64,000 nucleotides of DNA from Purpureocillium takamizusanense (Eukaryota > Ascomycota > Sordariomycetes > Hypocreales > Ophiocordycipitaceae), in contig NC_063069.1 in NCBI RefSeq assembly GCF_022605165.1, positions 2,232,001 through 2,296,000 of the forward strand, in the 5' to 3' direction. Numbering within the stretch: position 1 is the stretch's first letter; every line of letters begins with the position of its first letter. Shown one piece after another: positions 24,921 to 37,068 of this stretch. Made by a program: the position numbers and the translations under genes. The notes beneath the pieces were generated by a model, which was not told where the DNA came from, searched no databases, and saw nothing but the letters and a program-made list of their open reading frames with translations.

Positions 24921-25583
24921 CTATACACGCGGATGCATCTCAAAGCTCACGCTGCTCTCATCGTCGTCAGATCTCCCGCTAGTGTTCCCCGGAACCTCTT
25001 GCACCCCCCTGTCTACCGGTTTCAGCTGCTTTTGCGACTCCACCAGCTCCAGACTCGTCTCGACGAGGATGCCGCCAAAGCCGGACCCGTAATCGTCGGG
25101 TAGCCTGTAGAACGCGCCGCTGCCCCTGTCCAGGCGGTTGTTCGACTCCGCCGTGGTCTTGAGGGTCTGCGGCGTGATGAAGCTGCGCAGCGGGGTCACC
25201 GCCCCGCGGCTCTCGCTCCGGTCGTACGGCTTGCCGCCGTTGGCGCTTTCGCTTCGGCTCGTGCCGTCTGCGTCCCTGGAGCTGAAGACGCGGCTGAGGC
25301 CGAGCTTGGAGGCGGCGAGCCGGACGACGGGGCGCATGGTGGGCAGGCAGGCGGAGATGATGCCGACGGACATTTCGATGTCGGACCACGCCAGCAGCGG
25401 GGTGAGGGTGTAGCTGATGTCGTGCTTGGAGTAGTTGAACAGGACCCAGGTTCGGTAAGAGGACGCGAAGACGGCACTGGTTTTTGTCAACCCCGAGAGC
25501 CGTCGATGGTTTGCTTCAAAACCCATATATCGTCCGTGGTGTCTAGTGGATAGAAAAGGGGTGGCGGGAGGGAGGGAGGGAGG

Positions 25584-25635
<52 letters not shown>

Positions 25636-26477
25636 CTTACAAGAATCCGAGGCTAAACACAACCGTCAAGCCAACCTTTTCGCTCTTCTTCAGCTGCAGC
25701 CTCCAAATCTGCGGGATCGGCAGCAGGAGAATGACAATGTCGGAAAAGATGGTGGAGCTCGCGTTGGCCAGCCAGACGCCGAGCTCGCTCACGCAGTGGC
25801 CCGGCAGCTCGGGCCTCCAGAGCTTCTCGACGGGGACGCAGATGAAGGTGAAGAGGAAGGAGATGCAGACGGCCCAGGTGACGACGAAGGCGCCGACGCC
25901 GATGACGAGCCTCTTAAAGAGGGGGAAGTGGAAGATGCGGTAGTACATGAAGAGCAGGCTGAGCTTGGTCCAGCAGAGGTTCCACACGTAGATGATCTCG
26001 GTGATGAGGAGCCACCGCGAGATGTTGACGACGGCCTCTGGCCCGACGGTGGAGTCGTGGTAGCCGACGCCCTCGATGTACATGGCGAAGCCGATGCCGA
26101 CGACGACCCAGTTCCATATCTACAAATTGGTGTACAGCATATGTTAGCATGGAGGGAGATCGGTCGTGTGTCACTCACTGTGCGAACACACGCTGCGAGT
26201 GTCCCAAAGGCGTTGTGACGATGCAAGCAACCAACGTGCGAGCCAGTCCATTGCGCGCGCAATCAGGGGGTGGTGGTGACCTTACCATGGAAAACATTAT
26301 CAGGTAATCGTCCCACCAAAACTTTTGCTTCCGTATATGCCGACACCATAGCCTCGCGGCGACGGCCATGAACGCCAGAGTCGTCATGAAGGTGACGACG
26401 AGGATGATCCACAGCCGCATGGCGGCCGGCTCATAGCGCGGCACGCCGGGGACGTAGGATCCCTCGAGTTCCCCCAT
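24921..26477 (-). CDS. PTH11-type integral membrane protein (fungal rhodopsin-like domain)
   Basis: Member of the large Pezizomycotina family of seven-helix membrane proteins related to PTH11, often treated as GPCR-like. Exons 26477-26286, 26119-25641 and 25476-24921 give 408 residues. Helix 1 is around residues 20-42 (LWIILVVTFMTTLAFMAVAA), followed by WWDDYLIMFSM, the family's conserved W-DD motif at helix 2. WTKLSLLFMYYRIF and SDIVILLLPIPQIWRLQ are further family landmarks. The C-terminal ~170 residues are polar and cytoplasmic, Ser/Arg rich, with possible phosphorylation sites. There is no CFEM domain at the N-terminus. Intron 2 contains a long microsatellite. Ligand and signalling role are unknown. 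Confidence 0.88.
25566..25633. repeat. (GGGA)n(GA)n microsatellite inside an intron
   Basis: Perfect GGGA then GA repeats, ending a few bases from the splice donor of intron 2 of the PTH11-type gene. The transcript strand is therefore (CU)n(CCCU)n. Confidence 0.95.
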
Positions 26478-29400
26478 GGCTCTGTCCCCGTCTCCCTCTC
26501 TATTTCTCTCTATTGCCCTCTGTCTCGCCCTCCTCCCGCGCCGGGGGGACCAGTAAGGAGAACACGAGATGACGACGACGATGGGTGATGTCAAATGGCT
26601 GATAGGGAAATTTCCCTTCACAACGGGGACGATCGAGCGGTCGTCGTCGTCGTCGTCGTCGCCCGCATCAATGCATGGCGAATCTGCGACGGGATGTGGA
26701 GGAGGAGTTCATGGCAGGGAACAAGGGGCGGGCACGAGGACGAGGACCAGGAACCGGGGACATTTAATGCGAAAGAGCGGCGGCGATCCATTGATCTCCG
26801 CGCATCCCTGAGCTTAAACTAGTTGGGATAGGGAGGGATGGCACTCCGGGATCTGAACCTGGGGAATCTGGGGCCGGTGGTGGTGGTGGTGGTGGTGGTG
26901 GTGGTGGTTTGGCGTGGGTGCGGGTGGGCGGCGGCGGCGGCGGCTCCAGACTCTTCGGGGTCAATCCGTCTCAAACGGGTAAAGGAAGCGGGGAACTGGG
27001 CGGGCAATTGGCACGTTTGGAAGGGACACAGCAACAGAGATGCAGTTCGACAGCACCTGCACGGATGAGCCCAAGAGCCATCGATGTGCATCAGGGGCGG
27101 GACAAGGGACCCGTTCCAAGTGATAGAGAGGAAACGGACTGGAGGAGGCTTGCTTGACTAACACGCACCTGGTAACTAGCAAAGAGGGGGGGGCGGCGGA
27201 TAGCGGGACGCTCAGTCGCTCTGACTAACCTCGTTGAAGGAATTGCTTGTCGAGCCAGGTTGTCTGCTGCATGTGAACGGACAACGGGGTAGGGAGGGCA
27301 GTGGGATCAGGCTTGCCCGAACTCCGTCGTGACGTTAGTTGGTAGTACCCCAGGCGTTTGACATGTGCCGCCTCTTTTAGCGTTGTGGGTGACACGGCAT
27401 GGCACGGTGGGTGGGTGGTGGGCAGCGCGGCTCAGGAAACCAAGATGGGACGCCAATCGGCGGCGGCGGCGGGGTCGTCGGGCTAGTATTCTTCTCTCGG
27501 CCGCTGTTCTAGTAGGTGTAGTGGCGGCGCCGCTGCCCAAGTTGGCGACGGGCTGGCGCGCAACTCAGTACTAAGTTAGGTAGTAGCCAAAACTACTAAC
27601 CTACTGCACGCTCGGTCCCTCGAAACTGAACAAAAGCTCAGTGTACATGAGTCGCGTGCTACTTATCAACGTGGTACTATGACGTGAATATGTTTCCCGT
27701 CTCCTAGCAATGGGGCATTATGCTTTCGTGGTTGAAGACTCTTGCGTAAACAGTTTCCCGCTACTTCGTATACTGTACATACATACGTTTATTACATGTG
27801 TGCAAAAAGCCATCATGTCGTTGGGCTTTCCCTGGTTTCTTCCCCCCCCCCCCCTTTTTCCCGCCCTACACCAGCAGCATGAAGCAGAAAAGCATGTGTG
27901 TGCGCTTTTCTTGGTTCGATATAGGACGTGCATTGCACACAGATCAATCCAGGGGATGACCAACAGCAATCCTCTTGCACGTGCTGATCAAAGCTACTAA
28001 GTTAGTGGTCAGCTTTTGGAACCAGGGGGGGTTCTCTAGCAGTACTACTACTAGCTATCATGCCCGTTTGCCGTCTTTCAAGGCCAGACCAGGCCAGGCC
28101 ATGGCAGGGGGATGAGTTGTTGTGCCGCCCACCAGAGCCGCCGTTACCGTCCGGTCCTCAGCACCGGCGCGAGGCAGGCGTGGTTGATGGTGATGATGGT
28201 GATGATGATGGGCATCGTCAGTCAGCTCTTTGTCTAGGCCCTGCCGATATTGCGGGCTAGCACGTAGCCGTACATGGCGCGAGGCAGAAAACGGGACAGC
28301 GCCAAAAGTCGCATGCTCCGGCTGTCTGTCGAGATTGTCCGCTAGTAACAACTTAGTGCTCGGAGCTGTGCTCGTTAGCTCCATGTGAAAGTCCTGTTTG
28401 TGGTGGGCGTCGTCTCCCTGGCCAGGCACGTCTTCACTCTGGATGTATGCACAATCACTTTTCCATGTTCGGATTGTGTTGTCTGACACAAAAGGGGGTC
28501 TGGTCGCTTCTTGCCAATCCATGTGTTTCAAGCCATACCAAGGTTTCGATCTTGCTATATATATGGATTCGCCATATCTAAGCCGACATGGTACTCCATA
28601 TACCCGGCACCGAAATAACCCATCAGCCGCCGCACAAGGATGTTATGCAAATCATCATCGTGGGCCAGGTTGGTAGCCCGCACAACCTCGATCCGGGTCT
28701 CCTCATCGCACTCTTCACAGCCGCTATTGTTGGTTTTCCAAATCGAGTGGCCTCCAAGCAACGGCTTCCCCCTCCCTCCCGTCGTCGCCGCCGCGTTCAG
28801 CGCCATGCAACGCTGCTGCAGCCGCTGTTTTGTCTCTTGCTAGCTCAGAGCCCCCTGCATTGGACAATCCGTCTGATGTTCTTGATTCCTGGTGTTTTGG
28901 TGTTTGCGCCCGCTCACGAGACGGTGGTTCCCCCCTTCCCTTTGCCGCGCTTGCCGCACGCTCGCCTGCATACTGACTGCATGCACGTGTGCTTCCAGAT
29001 CTGCGAGGCGGCACAGGCGCAGATGTTGTTGGGCAAAAAAAAGCCCCGGCACGATCAGGGAACACCACTGATCGGGAGGGTACGCGGGTGCCCGCTTGGC
29101 ATGACATGGCATAGCATGTGCGAAAACGCGGGGTTTGGGGTGCCTTCGGTCTCTGCACCAAGTTAGTGCCAGGGGGAGGGGGGGGGGAATCGATGCAGCC
29201 GAAGGATTTCTTCCTTCACCTATTTCGGAAAGGGCCTGTAGCATCGTCCGCGACATCTCGAGTCGAGCCAGATGGCCAGATCTGAAAAAGGCGGGATGCG
29301 GCTCGCTGTTGGCGACGCCCTTTCCTTGTCTTCCCCCTCCTCCTGCCTCAAGACGGTAAGCACCGCCGACCCGCGACCGCCACCACATGGCCAACATCAC

Positions 29401-30070
29401 TAGGCGCCACAGTGCAGCTGCATGTCTCCGAGTGTCCCTGATTCGATGATATCGAGGCGCCTCGTGTCGACACGGTCCTCAAGAGACCCGACCACAGAAC
29501 AAGCGCGTACTACGGAAGTAACACGACGTTCTATAAATCTCCTACTATTGATGGAAAAGCTTCCGTGGACAGTTGGCGGCCAGGGCTGCGGCCGGTCGTC
29601 CCCGTAGGTGATCATCCATCGTGGGATCGAGAACGCAACGAGCGCTGCAGTGGTCAAGAGATCAACTCATCACGAGCTGAGAAGCCCAGTAGTTGACACA
29701 CATCGCCTTCCTGATCTGTCATCGCCTATGCTCCTGTGCCAGGAAGTAGTATGCATCAGCAGCAAGCCCTTTGTTTCTAGCTGCTCATGCGTATGCTTGT
29801 GTATGCAGCTCGGTGTCTTGGGTCATCGAAGCCTGCCTTCGCGTTGGTGGTCGAACGTTCTGGACGCAACTTGCGCCATCTCAGAGGCATTCGATGAGAG
29901 GCTGGTCATCATCCGCCGTGGTTGATAACCCCCTGCCCACGGTAGTCAAAGACAATGTGTGACAACGAGACTCTGTTCCCTTCTTCTGTACTCGGGCCCC
30001 TTCAGAAGGCAGTCATGCAGGTTCCATTATATCCTATTAGAGGTTCCAAGAGGAGATCGTTGAGTCGCGA
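26478..30070. other. 3.6 kb gene-free region rich in simple repeats
   Basis: No supportable gene. The left part is promoter of the PTH11-type gene and includes a (TCG)n run at 26638-26660 and (GGT)n at 26876-26908. Further right are a poly-C run near 27842-27854 and GATGGTGAT repeats near 28180-28210. A 192-codon plus-strand frame at 28588-29166 is opposed by long minus-strand frames and has no motif. The right end is the 3' side of sidF. Confidence 0.55.
26876..26908. repeat. (GGT)n microsatellite
   Basis: Eleven near-perfect GGT units in gene-free sequence upstream of the PTH11-type gene. Confidence 0.9.
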
Positions 30071-31785
30071 CTACAGCGCTGGACCTTCCCATGCATCTCT
30101 CCGAGATCGAACAAACCAGGCCTGTTTATGCGGGAACGACACCTGCCTCTCCTTGGAGAAGCCCAGGGTGTCCAAATGCCCAAGCATCCTGCACGAGTGT
30201 TAATTTGTCACTTCTCGAGTAGACGAAGGGGGGGGTGGTTGCTAGCGGCTCACCTCTGGTTGTCAACGCGCGGCTCCAGGCACACGCTCATGGTCCGAAT
30301 ATCCGCTATCCAACACCAATGCATCAGCCCCGTCAACCACGCGGCCACCTTTCCTCTTGCCCACTCCTCTCCTACCATGATGTGCAGGCCGCGGTCCCAG
30401 TCTCCGACGTCGCCGTGGCAGCCCGCGACGTGCCGCCCCAAAACGTCCTCCTTGACCCAATAGACCTCAAAGTATCCAAACGGGATACCGTTCCACAGTC
30501 CAATCACGGGGAATGAATGGCGCGACCGCAGAGCCGTCTCAAGTTGGCCGGCCCCGTAGTCGCCCCAAAACTCACGCACGCGCGGGTTGGCGTGCCACGT
30601 CTTAAGCAGTGCGGTGTCGCTGAGAGTCGCCAGGTGCTGCTGCTCCGGCGTCCTCTTGTTGGCGCTGGAACAAATGGGGCCGAAATATGGCACGGGAGAC
30701 GCTGAGGAGGAAGCGACACGGAAGGACAGATACTCGCCTACACTCGGGACGTAGCGAGTGTAAAAAACCTCGCCCATGCGAGGCGGCTTCGGACGCAACG
30801 GGTGGCGCACACCGTCAGTCCAGACGTACTGCAAAGGCGCCGGCGGGTAGTAGGTCGGCAGGTGGGATGTGGAGAAGAAGGGTGAGATGGGAAAGGGCAT
30901 GGGCCCCACGGTCGGGGTTGTGGGCATCGGGGCCCCGGGCAGGTCCGAGTTGAAGTGCATTTGCTGCGACGTGGGCGGTAGCAGCAGGGGGCCGTCGACG
31001 CCGGGAGAGCCGGGCCGGCTCGGTGAGCTCGGGCGGCTGCCGGCAGGAGAGCCCGGATAGGAGTTGAGACCCGGGGAGACTGTGCGCATGGGCTGAAGGG
31101 TGAAGAGGAAGAGGTGGCCGGGGATCTGCCAAAACATGCGCTTGGATACGAACATGCGAGCCCAGCTATCGCCGGTGTCGTCGTGGCCGGTGTCGGCGGC
31201 CGAGTCCTCGGAGGCGATGAGCCCCATGCGCTCGAGCTTGGGGATCAGGTTGCGACCTCGCAGGATGCCCTCGCGGCGGATGTAGATCTTCCAGTCGGCG
31301 CGCGGCTTCGCAGCATGGGGGGTGTCGCGCGAGTGAGCGGTATCGACCGTCGAAATAGGCTCAGGCTGGTGGAAGTACCAGTAGAGGGTGACCCAGAGCA
31401 TCATGGCGATCTGGCGGGTCGGGCTGGTGGCGGGCTTGAACTCGGCGCTGGGAGGGTTGGCGACGGACGAGATGAAGAGGGTGTCGTTGGTGAGGGTCGG
31501 GACGGTGAAGGGGCGAGTGAGTCTATGGGTGTGCCTGGCGCCATTGGCATCGTCAAGCTCCGCAAGCTCGCGAGCCGAGTCCTTGCGTGCTCTCTGGTCG
31601 GCATGATTGCCGTGCTCGCTGTTGAGGGAGACGCGTTCCTCTTCTGTGTGCAGGACCGTGGTCCAGCCAGCGGGGTACGGGTGATGGTGGGTGTTGTACT
31701 CGTGACTGCGAAACCCGACGCCGGCGAAGACGGGGGTAATGTCAAAGGTCTGCCCGTCGGGCAGGTGCAAGATATCGGGAGCCAT
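30071..31785 (-). CDS. sidF: siderophore N5-hydroxyornithine acyltransferase, SidF type
   Basis: Transfers anhydromevalonyl from CoA to N5-hydroxyornithine in fusarinine/TAFC siderophore biosynthesis. Exons 31785-30254 and 30188-30071 give 549 residues. The first exon alone ends at EPRVDNQR. The second exon, joined by a 65-nt intron (GTGAGC donor, GTGCAG acceptor), supplies GHLDTLGFSKERQVSFPHKQ and a DAWEGPAL end, matching the family C-terminus. The N-terminus (MAPDILHLPDGQTFDITPVF), NDTLFISS, SPTRQIAMMLW, and GEVFYTRYVPSVGEYLSFR are typical. The last ~170 residues form the GNAT-like acyltransferase with LLKTWHANPRVREFWGD and HSFPVIGLWNGIPFGYFEVY. A Pro/Ser-rich linker of ~80 residues precedes it. 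The related SidL acetyltransferase is the main alternative. A siderophore transporter lies 20 kb away on the same strand. Confidence 0.9.
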
Positions 31786-33103
31786 GACGGCTATCGCGGA
31801 CGCGAGTAACGGCCAGCCGTCGAGTGATTCCAGGGCGTGGTGGCGGGAGAATGACGGAGACGAAGACAGGGAGAGCGGTGACGTTGGAGAAGCTCAGCGC
31901 AGCAGCACTTGGTGCATAGTCTCGGCTGGCGGAGCGGGGCAGCGGGCAGCAGGCAGCTTGAGGAAGCTCGACAACAAGGTTCGGATTGGCAGGTGGGTAT
32001 TTAGTAGACACTTGCGGCAGCCCACTTGTTGACGTGTGTGCCGGGCCGGCGGGACTTTATTTTATCTTTGTCGGTGAGGCTCGGGATTCCGCATGGACGA
32101 GGGCGGAGGAGGACGAGGAGGACGAGGAGGACGTGCCTTTTGGGGAGAAGCCAGTAGCGGGCGCACACACTAAATGGGCACCCCAGCAGTCGTCGTACCT
32201 GTTCAGCACGCGGGACCGACCGGCCACCGCCGACCGCCCGGCCGTCGCTGTCGCCGCGCAACGGGTCGACGAGCCTCGAGAGTCTCAGAGAACCCACGAC
32301 TCGACTACCAAGAGAGGCGCCGAGCAAGTGAGTCGATTGTGACGGAGGTGCGGGCCGCCAATGGGCTGGCCCCCGCAGGGCTGGGGTGGCGCCATGAAGG
32401 TCTCGGATGGACGGCGGACGGCGGCGGGTGGATGGTGGATGGCGGATGGTTGGCAACTGGCTCGTTGGGAGGCGAGCAGTAGCGACTCTGCGACGTGGGG
32501 TGACCTTTTTGGACGCCGCGCGAATCCGCCGGGAGCAGCGAAGAGACGGGTCAGGCCACTGGGCTCAGCGTGGCGCCGCAAAACCTGTTGACGCTTGGCA
32601 GTCCGTCCAGATCCACGAGGTAGAGAATATGCCGGGCGCACGGCTGAGGGCGACTTTCCGATTTCCGGCCTTCGGCATTTGAGGGACGCCCGCCTCGTTG
32701 GTGGTGGCCGATGAGAACTTCGGTCATGTTTTGTAATAGCTGTCTTGCTACTGGACGACAGGCCAAGGGAAGGCAAGGTAGTCGCCCAGCCGTGGGTGTC
32801 ATTGCAGGGTGCAATGCAATATGCGGCCGTCAATAAAGTGTCAAAGGTAATAAAGGGACCCACGACGTGCCCCAGGTTCAGGTTGACCAAGGCAGGTTTT
32901 GACGAAATGGGCGTGACAGATGAGCAACATGGCAGGTGCACCCGACGACGTCGTTTCCTTCTATGTCTAGCTTGTAACTTAGTTTATGGGGGCGCCAAAA
33001 TCTCCATCCCACCTCCAACACCATCATGGCCTTGATGGCCAACTGCAACGCAGCGTCCGTGGCAACCAACGCCCGCACCGCTACCATGCACAGCATACCT
33101 ACC
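31786..33103. other. intergenic, sidF promoter and 3' region of the uniporter gene
   Basis: No gene supported. Upstream of sidF, a minus-strand AGATAA core sits at 32062-32067, about 280 bases before the start. It matches the loose GATA consensus but not the extended iron-repressor site. A (GAGGAC)-like run lies at 32106-32136. Confidence 0.45.
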
Positions 33104-34648
33104 TTACTTCTTCCTCCCCGCCGGCTCCTTGACCGTCGTGTCCTTCTTCACCTGCTGCTCGTGCTGCTCGTGCTCCTCCACCTCCTCCTCTTCCTCCTCC
33201 TGCCGTTCTCGCTGCCGCTTCGACTTCTTCTTGCGGCCCTCATCCTCCTCCTCGAGCGCCTCCTTGACCTCCTCGCCTCCCAGGTCCCGCATCTCATCCC
33301 ACTCGACGTCGTACTCGGTCGCCACCATGCGAATCTCGCGCCGCAGCAGGTTGGCCTCGTGCACAATCTGCTCCCACTTCTGCGGGTCGAAACCGCGCTC
33401 CTGGTAGAGCGCCGTCTGCCGTCGCGACACTGTCACGTTCATGGCCGCCTTGTAGCTGAGGTCGCGGCTGATGAAGAGGAACCACAGGTAGCCCCCCATG
33501 ATGGTCGTCAGCCCGGCCAGGTACGTGACGGGCTCCACGAGATCCCAACCCATCTCCGTGTGAAAGGTGACGTAGTAGACGATGCCCCACCACGTCGCCA
33601 GCGCCGCGAAGCCGCCCTTGGCCAGCCGGTGTGCGCCTTTGTGCGCCAGCTCGTCGCAGTCGCGCTTGACCCGCGCCATGTCGTCAATCTCGCGCGACAT
33701 CTTGCGCAGCCGCATTCGCATGTAGTAGGTCCGGTCCCGGAAGCTCGGCACCGCGACGCGCAGCTCCTTGTCGTGACCCTCGATCCCGATGGCGAACTCT
33801 CGCCCTCGCGCCGCGTCCCGGATGAAGTCGCCCACCTCGGTGCTGCTGCTCCATCGCACCCAGTTGGCCTCGCGGTCCTTGCTAGGGCCCTCGCGCCCGA
33901 GTCCCGAGTAGGCGGCCACGTTACGGCCCTGCTCGTCCCGGTCCTTGCGTTTTCTGTCCGCCTTTGCCTCACCCTGGTCGTAGTCGGCCTCGGCGCGGAA
34001 CACAATCTCAGGCAGCTTCTCGCCCCCCTCGACCTGCATCGGCGGAACCTCTGCCTGGATGAGCCGCTCCAGGTACGATAGTGGCTGCTGGGGATGCACC
34101 AGCAGCGCCAACGGCTCGACATTCTCATTGCTCCACTCGCGTCTTTGTTGTTCGTTGGCGTTGATGTACTCTTGGTCGGGGTGAAAGGGCATTGGCAGAA
34201 TCAGCTTCAGCAACCGTGTCGGCGTCGTCAGCACGCGGCCTAGATGCACCGAATGTCAGCAGCCTGGTAACGAATAAAGATGCGCGGCGAGCGAGTGGCA
34301 ACTACCTTTGGTCATGTCGCCCCTCGAAGGGTCGTCCGAAGTCGCCTCTGGCAATGCATGACTGCTTTCCCGCATCCACGGCCGGTCGTTGACTTTGCGC
34401 TGGGCACTCTTCGTCGTCGTGGTCCGACTCTTATCGCCATTTTGTGTGCTTGACGGATTGCTCGCTCTTGCGGACTCGTCCCGCCGGAAAACCGCCGCCG
34501 TTGTAAATGCACGCCTACTCTCTATTCTCGGCGTGGGTTCCACCACGCCGTGAAGATGGTGAGCGGTGAGGGAGCCACCGCGTGCTGGATGAACTAGTTG
34601 CGGTAGGCGCAGCGCCGCCCTTCGAAAGACACAGCTCATGCTGTGCAA
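33104..34648 (-). CDS. mcu: mitochondrial calcium uniporter pore protein
   Basis: Calcium channel of the inner mitochondrial membrane. Exons 34648-34306 and 34239-33104 give 492 residues. The N-terminus is Arg rich and poor in acidic residues (a probable presequence, with [16 protein letters not shown] further on). Two transmembrane helices ([12 protein letters not shown], then [20 protein letters not shown]) flank the selectivity-filter motif WDLVEPVTY at residues ~346-354, the fungal equivalent of WDIMEP. A coiled-coil stretch precedes helix 1 ([20 protein letters not shown]). The C-terminal ~55 residues are an extreme Lys/Glu/Arg-rich tail. A second Met (34639) could also start translation. 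Saccharomyces lacks this gene; filamentous ascomycetes commonly keep it. Confidence 0.92.
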
Positions 34649-36173
34649 GCTCTCGTGGTGGCGCGCGTCAGCGTGGCCTCAGGGCATACGTCACAGTGTC
34701 AAGTGATTGCGGTGTCGTTGCTCATTGCGGCAGCGCGCAACGGTGAGACGCGTCCTCATTTTTGTACCTGGGCCTCGATCAAGGTTTGGGCGTGGAGGCC
34801 GAGGCCGCCCGCCGAAGCCTCATGACGTCAGGCGGTCGTGTGTGCCTGTCTCAGCGTCACAGCGCCCACTGCAGTGCCGGGCGCCCGATCTGTGACCCCA
34901 GTCACCCCACAGTCAACGTCAAGCGCTTGCTGCTCCCCCTTGCGGCAGTTGGCCATGGCGAAACCTGATCTCTTGGCTTGATTTCTTGGCTATGCGGCTC
35001 TTCGGCTTTCCCAGTAGGGCGGTTTCGCTCGTTGCTTGCTCGTACTTGATCAATATCCACGAGGTACCTTGGTAGCAACCAAGTTATAAATGCACTCCCA
35101 ATTCTAAATCAATGCGAATACCTAGCTGGGGTGTGAGTGAGCAACAACAGAGCGCGCCAGAACTGCGCCTTCGGTCGCCAACGATCATTTCCGAGACTCT
35201 CCCCTTTGCACCTGCCGCATATTATTCGTAAAAAGTCAAAGTATCGAAAATTCGGCTGGCAATTTGCAACGCACCTACGAGTAGAGCTAGACTGCGCAAG
35301 GGGCCAGGCAGCCACCAGCATACACTGCAGTAGTGAGCCCGTATATTATAGAAGGTGCTCTGGATGCCTACCGATTAACCTTCGCGTCGCGGGCTTTGTT
35401 GCATGCATTACGTTCGTACGGCCGGCATGGCCTCCAAGAATCCTCGGGCTCTCGTCCACAAAATCCCCAGCATTGCCTGTGTTTGAGAGACTTATACCTC
35501 GTATAAATGCACTCAGTGCATTAAGTGCAAGAATACTTTGCGATCAGGTGAGTCGTTTGTCGTTCCTCCCGATTCTCACCACCAGTTCGTCAGCTGATCC
35601 CCCTCGATAGCCAGACTCCCTGATGTTGGGAGACCGTGACGACATGCTCGCATTGCGCGATAGGGCCGAGAGACTTTCCTCGCCAGGTACGGCAGATAGG
35701 TACAGCTTGCTAGTTGACCGGGCAGCGCCTATAGCCACCTCATGTACGAATACTGACGGACTCCTTTAGTCGCTCTAGCAGCAACCCTAATGCTCGATAT
35801 CCATGAACCAGCTTCAGAGCGCGGCACAAACACAGCAGGCCCCCCTTCCGACAGCCATATCCTAGTTTGCGGGCACCGGGAGTCTGTCATAAATCGACCG
35901 CCCCGTGACCAGCACTATACGCAACGCCGTCCTTCCACGCAGCATCGCGCGGCCCTTCAAAGTTCATCAACCAGGAAACTTTATTACGCGACATAGGTAA
36001 ACAGTGATTTGCACAATGTATTCACATTGCCGTCTTGTTTGTTTCAACTCTTCGTCACAGACATACTTCCTCTCTTCTTCTCTGCAGCTCGTTCAGCATC
36101 ACCATTCCCGTGTGACATCCCCCTCACTTATACATACACACCTTGGTCGATCGCACATCGGTTGCTCCCTACC
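34649..36173. other. divergent intergenic region, nothing supported inside
   Basis: Separates the divergent uniporter gene and the DDxF-repeat gene. No coding signal. The last 150 bases are CT rich and probably the leader of the right-hand gene. Confidence 0.5.
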
Positions 36174-37066
36174 ATGCAGTTCATCTACCTTCCTCCCCAG
36201 GGCCCCAACGAGCTCGTGTTGGGCTACACGTACGCCTACGTGGTCAAATCGGGGAGCCGCGTTCCTCGACCGGCACCGACCCCAGATGTAAGTAGATTGC
36301 ACCCGCAACATGCGCCCCTCGTCTAAAGCGACTCACAGCTGCTTCATGTCTACCTGCTGACATACTTCTTTTACAGCTCTCCCTCGCTCGGAAGAAGCAG
36401 CTTCCCAGGAAGCCTGCATCAGTGCAGGAGGCGGCGCTGCCCAGTAACGGGGAGGAGCACAGCCGCGCGCAGCAGACACAAGGGGCCTCGTCGGCGTCCT
36501 CGTCTTCGCTGGACCAGAGGTCAAATGTCGATGATGCATGGCTTGACTTCCGCGGCCTCGCGCCCACCAAGCCCACCTGTACAGGCCAGGCTTGGAGCAC
36601 ACAAGGCCAGTCGCCAGCTCCCCCTACCTGGGGCCCGCTGCCGCCTAGCTCCCGGTCACCTCAGGGGTCTCTCGACGGGAGCTTCGTCACATCGCCCACC
36701 TCGCCCCGTGGGAGGTGGTCCGACCAAGGCTCGTCGTCCGCCGCCTCTCCAGGCTCCACGGAGGACGCCTTCTTCACGGCCCCCAGCAGCGTGGTCGCCA
36801 CAGGGTCAGCAGCAGTCCGCCCTCCCATGCCGGCTCGCAACTCTGTGGACGACTTCTTCTGCTGGCCGTACAGTCACCGGCGAGCGGACCAGCCGGGACC
36901 CACGCGGGCGTCCGCAGATGACGCCTTCGTCACGACGCCCGACACGCCGGGCGAGGGATCCATGGGCTACCCGCTTGGCGTGCGCTGGCACACGAGCCGC
37001 CATGCCTTTGCGCCGGGGGACATTGCTCCCCGCCACGGATGGAGGCGGCAGTTGTGGGCTTTCTAA
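36174..37066 (+). CDS. unknown protein with five DDxF-type repeats
   Basis: I do not recognise a characterised family. Exons 36174-36287 and 36377-37066 (GTAAGT donor, TTTTACAG acceptor) give 267 residues. The first exon encodes MQFIYLPPQGPNELVLGYTY and a short basic/Pro segment. The rest is Ser/Pro/Gln rich and probably disordered. A short motif recurs: NVDDAWLDF (88-96), SLDGSFVTSP (136-145), STEDAFFTAP (165-174), SVDDFFCWP (194-202) and SADDAFVTTP (217-226). This gives the consensus S.[DE]D.F[VF]T.P with 23-48 residue spacing. The C-terminus ends in Trp/Arg-rich sequence (WRRQLWAF). The motif may be a short linear binding or phosphorylation site. There is no signal peptide or membrane segment. 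The stop codon lies directly against a probable retroelement relic, so the natural C-terminus could have been replaced. Confidence 0.7.
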
Positions 37067-37068
37067 GC

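Noticed and set aside
28588..29166. 192-codon plus-strand frame in the gene-free region
   Set aside because: Opposed by equally long minus-strand frames, with no recognisable motif or leader.
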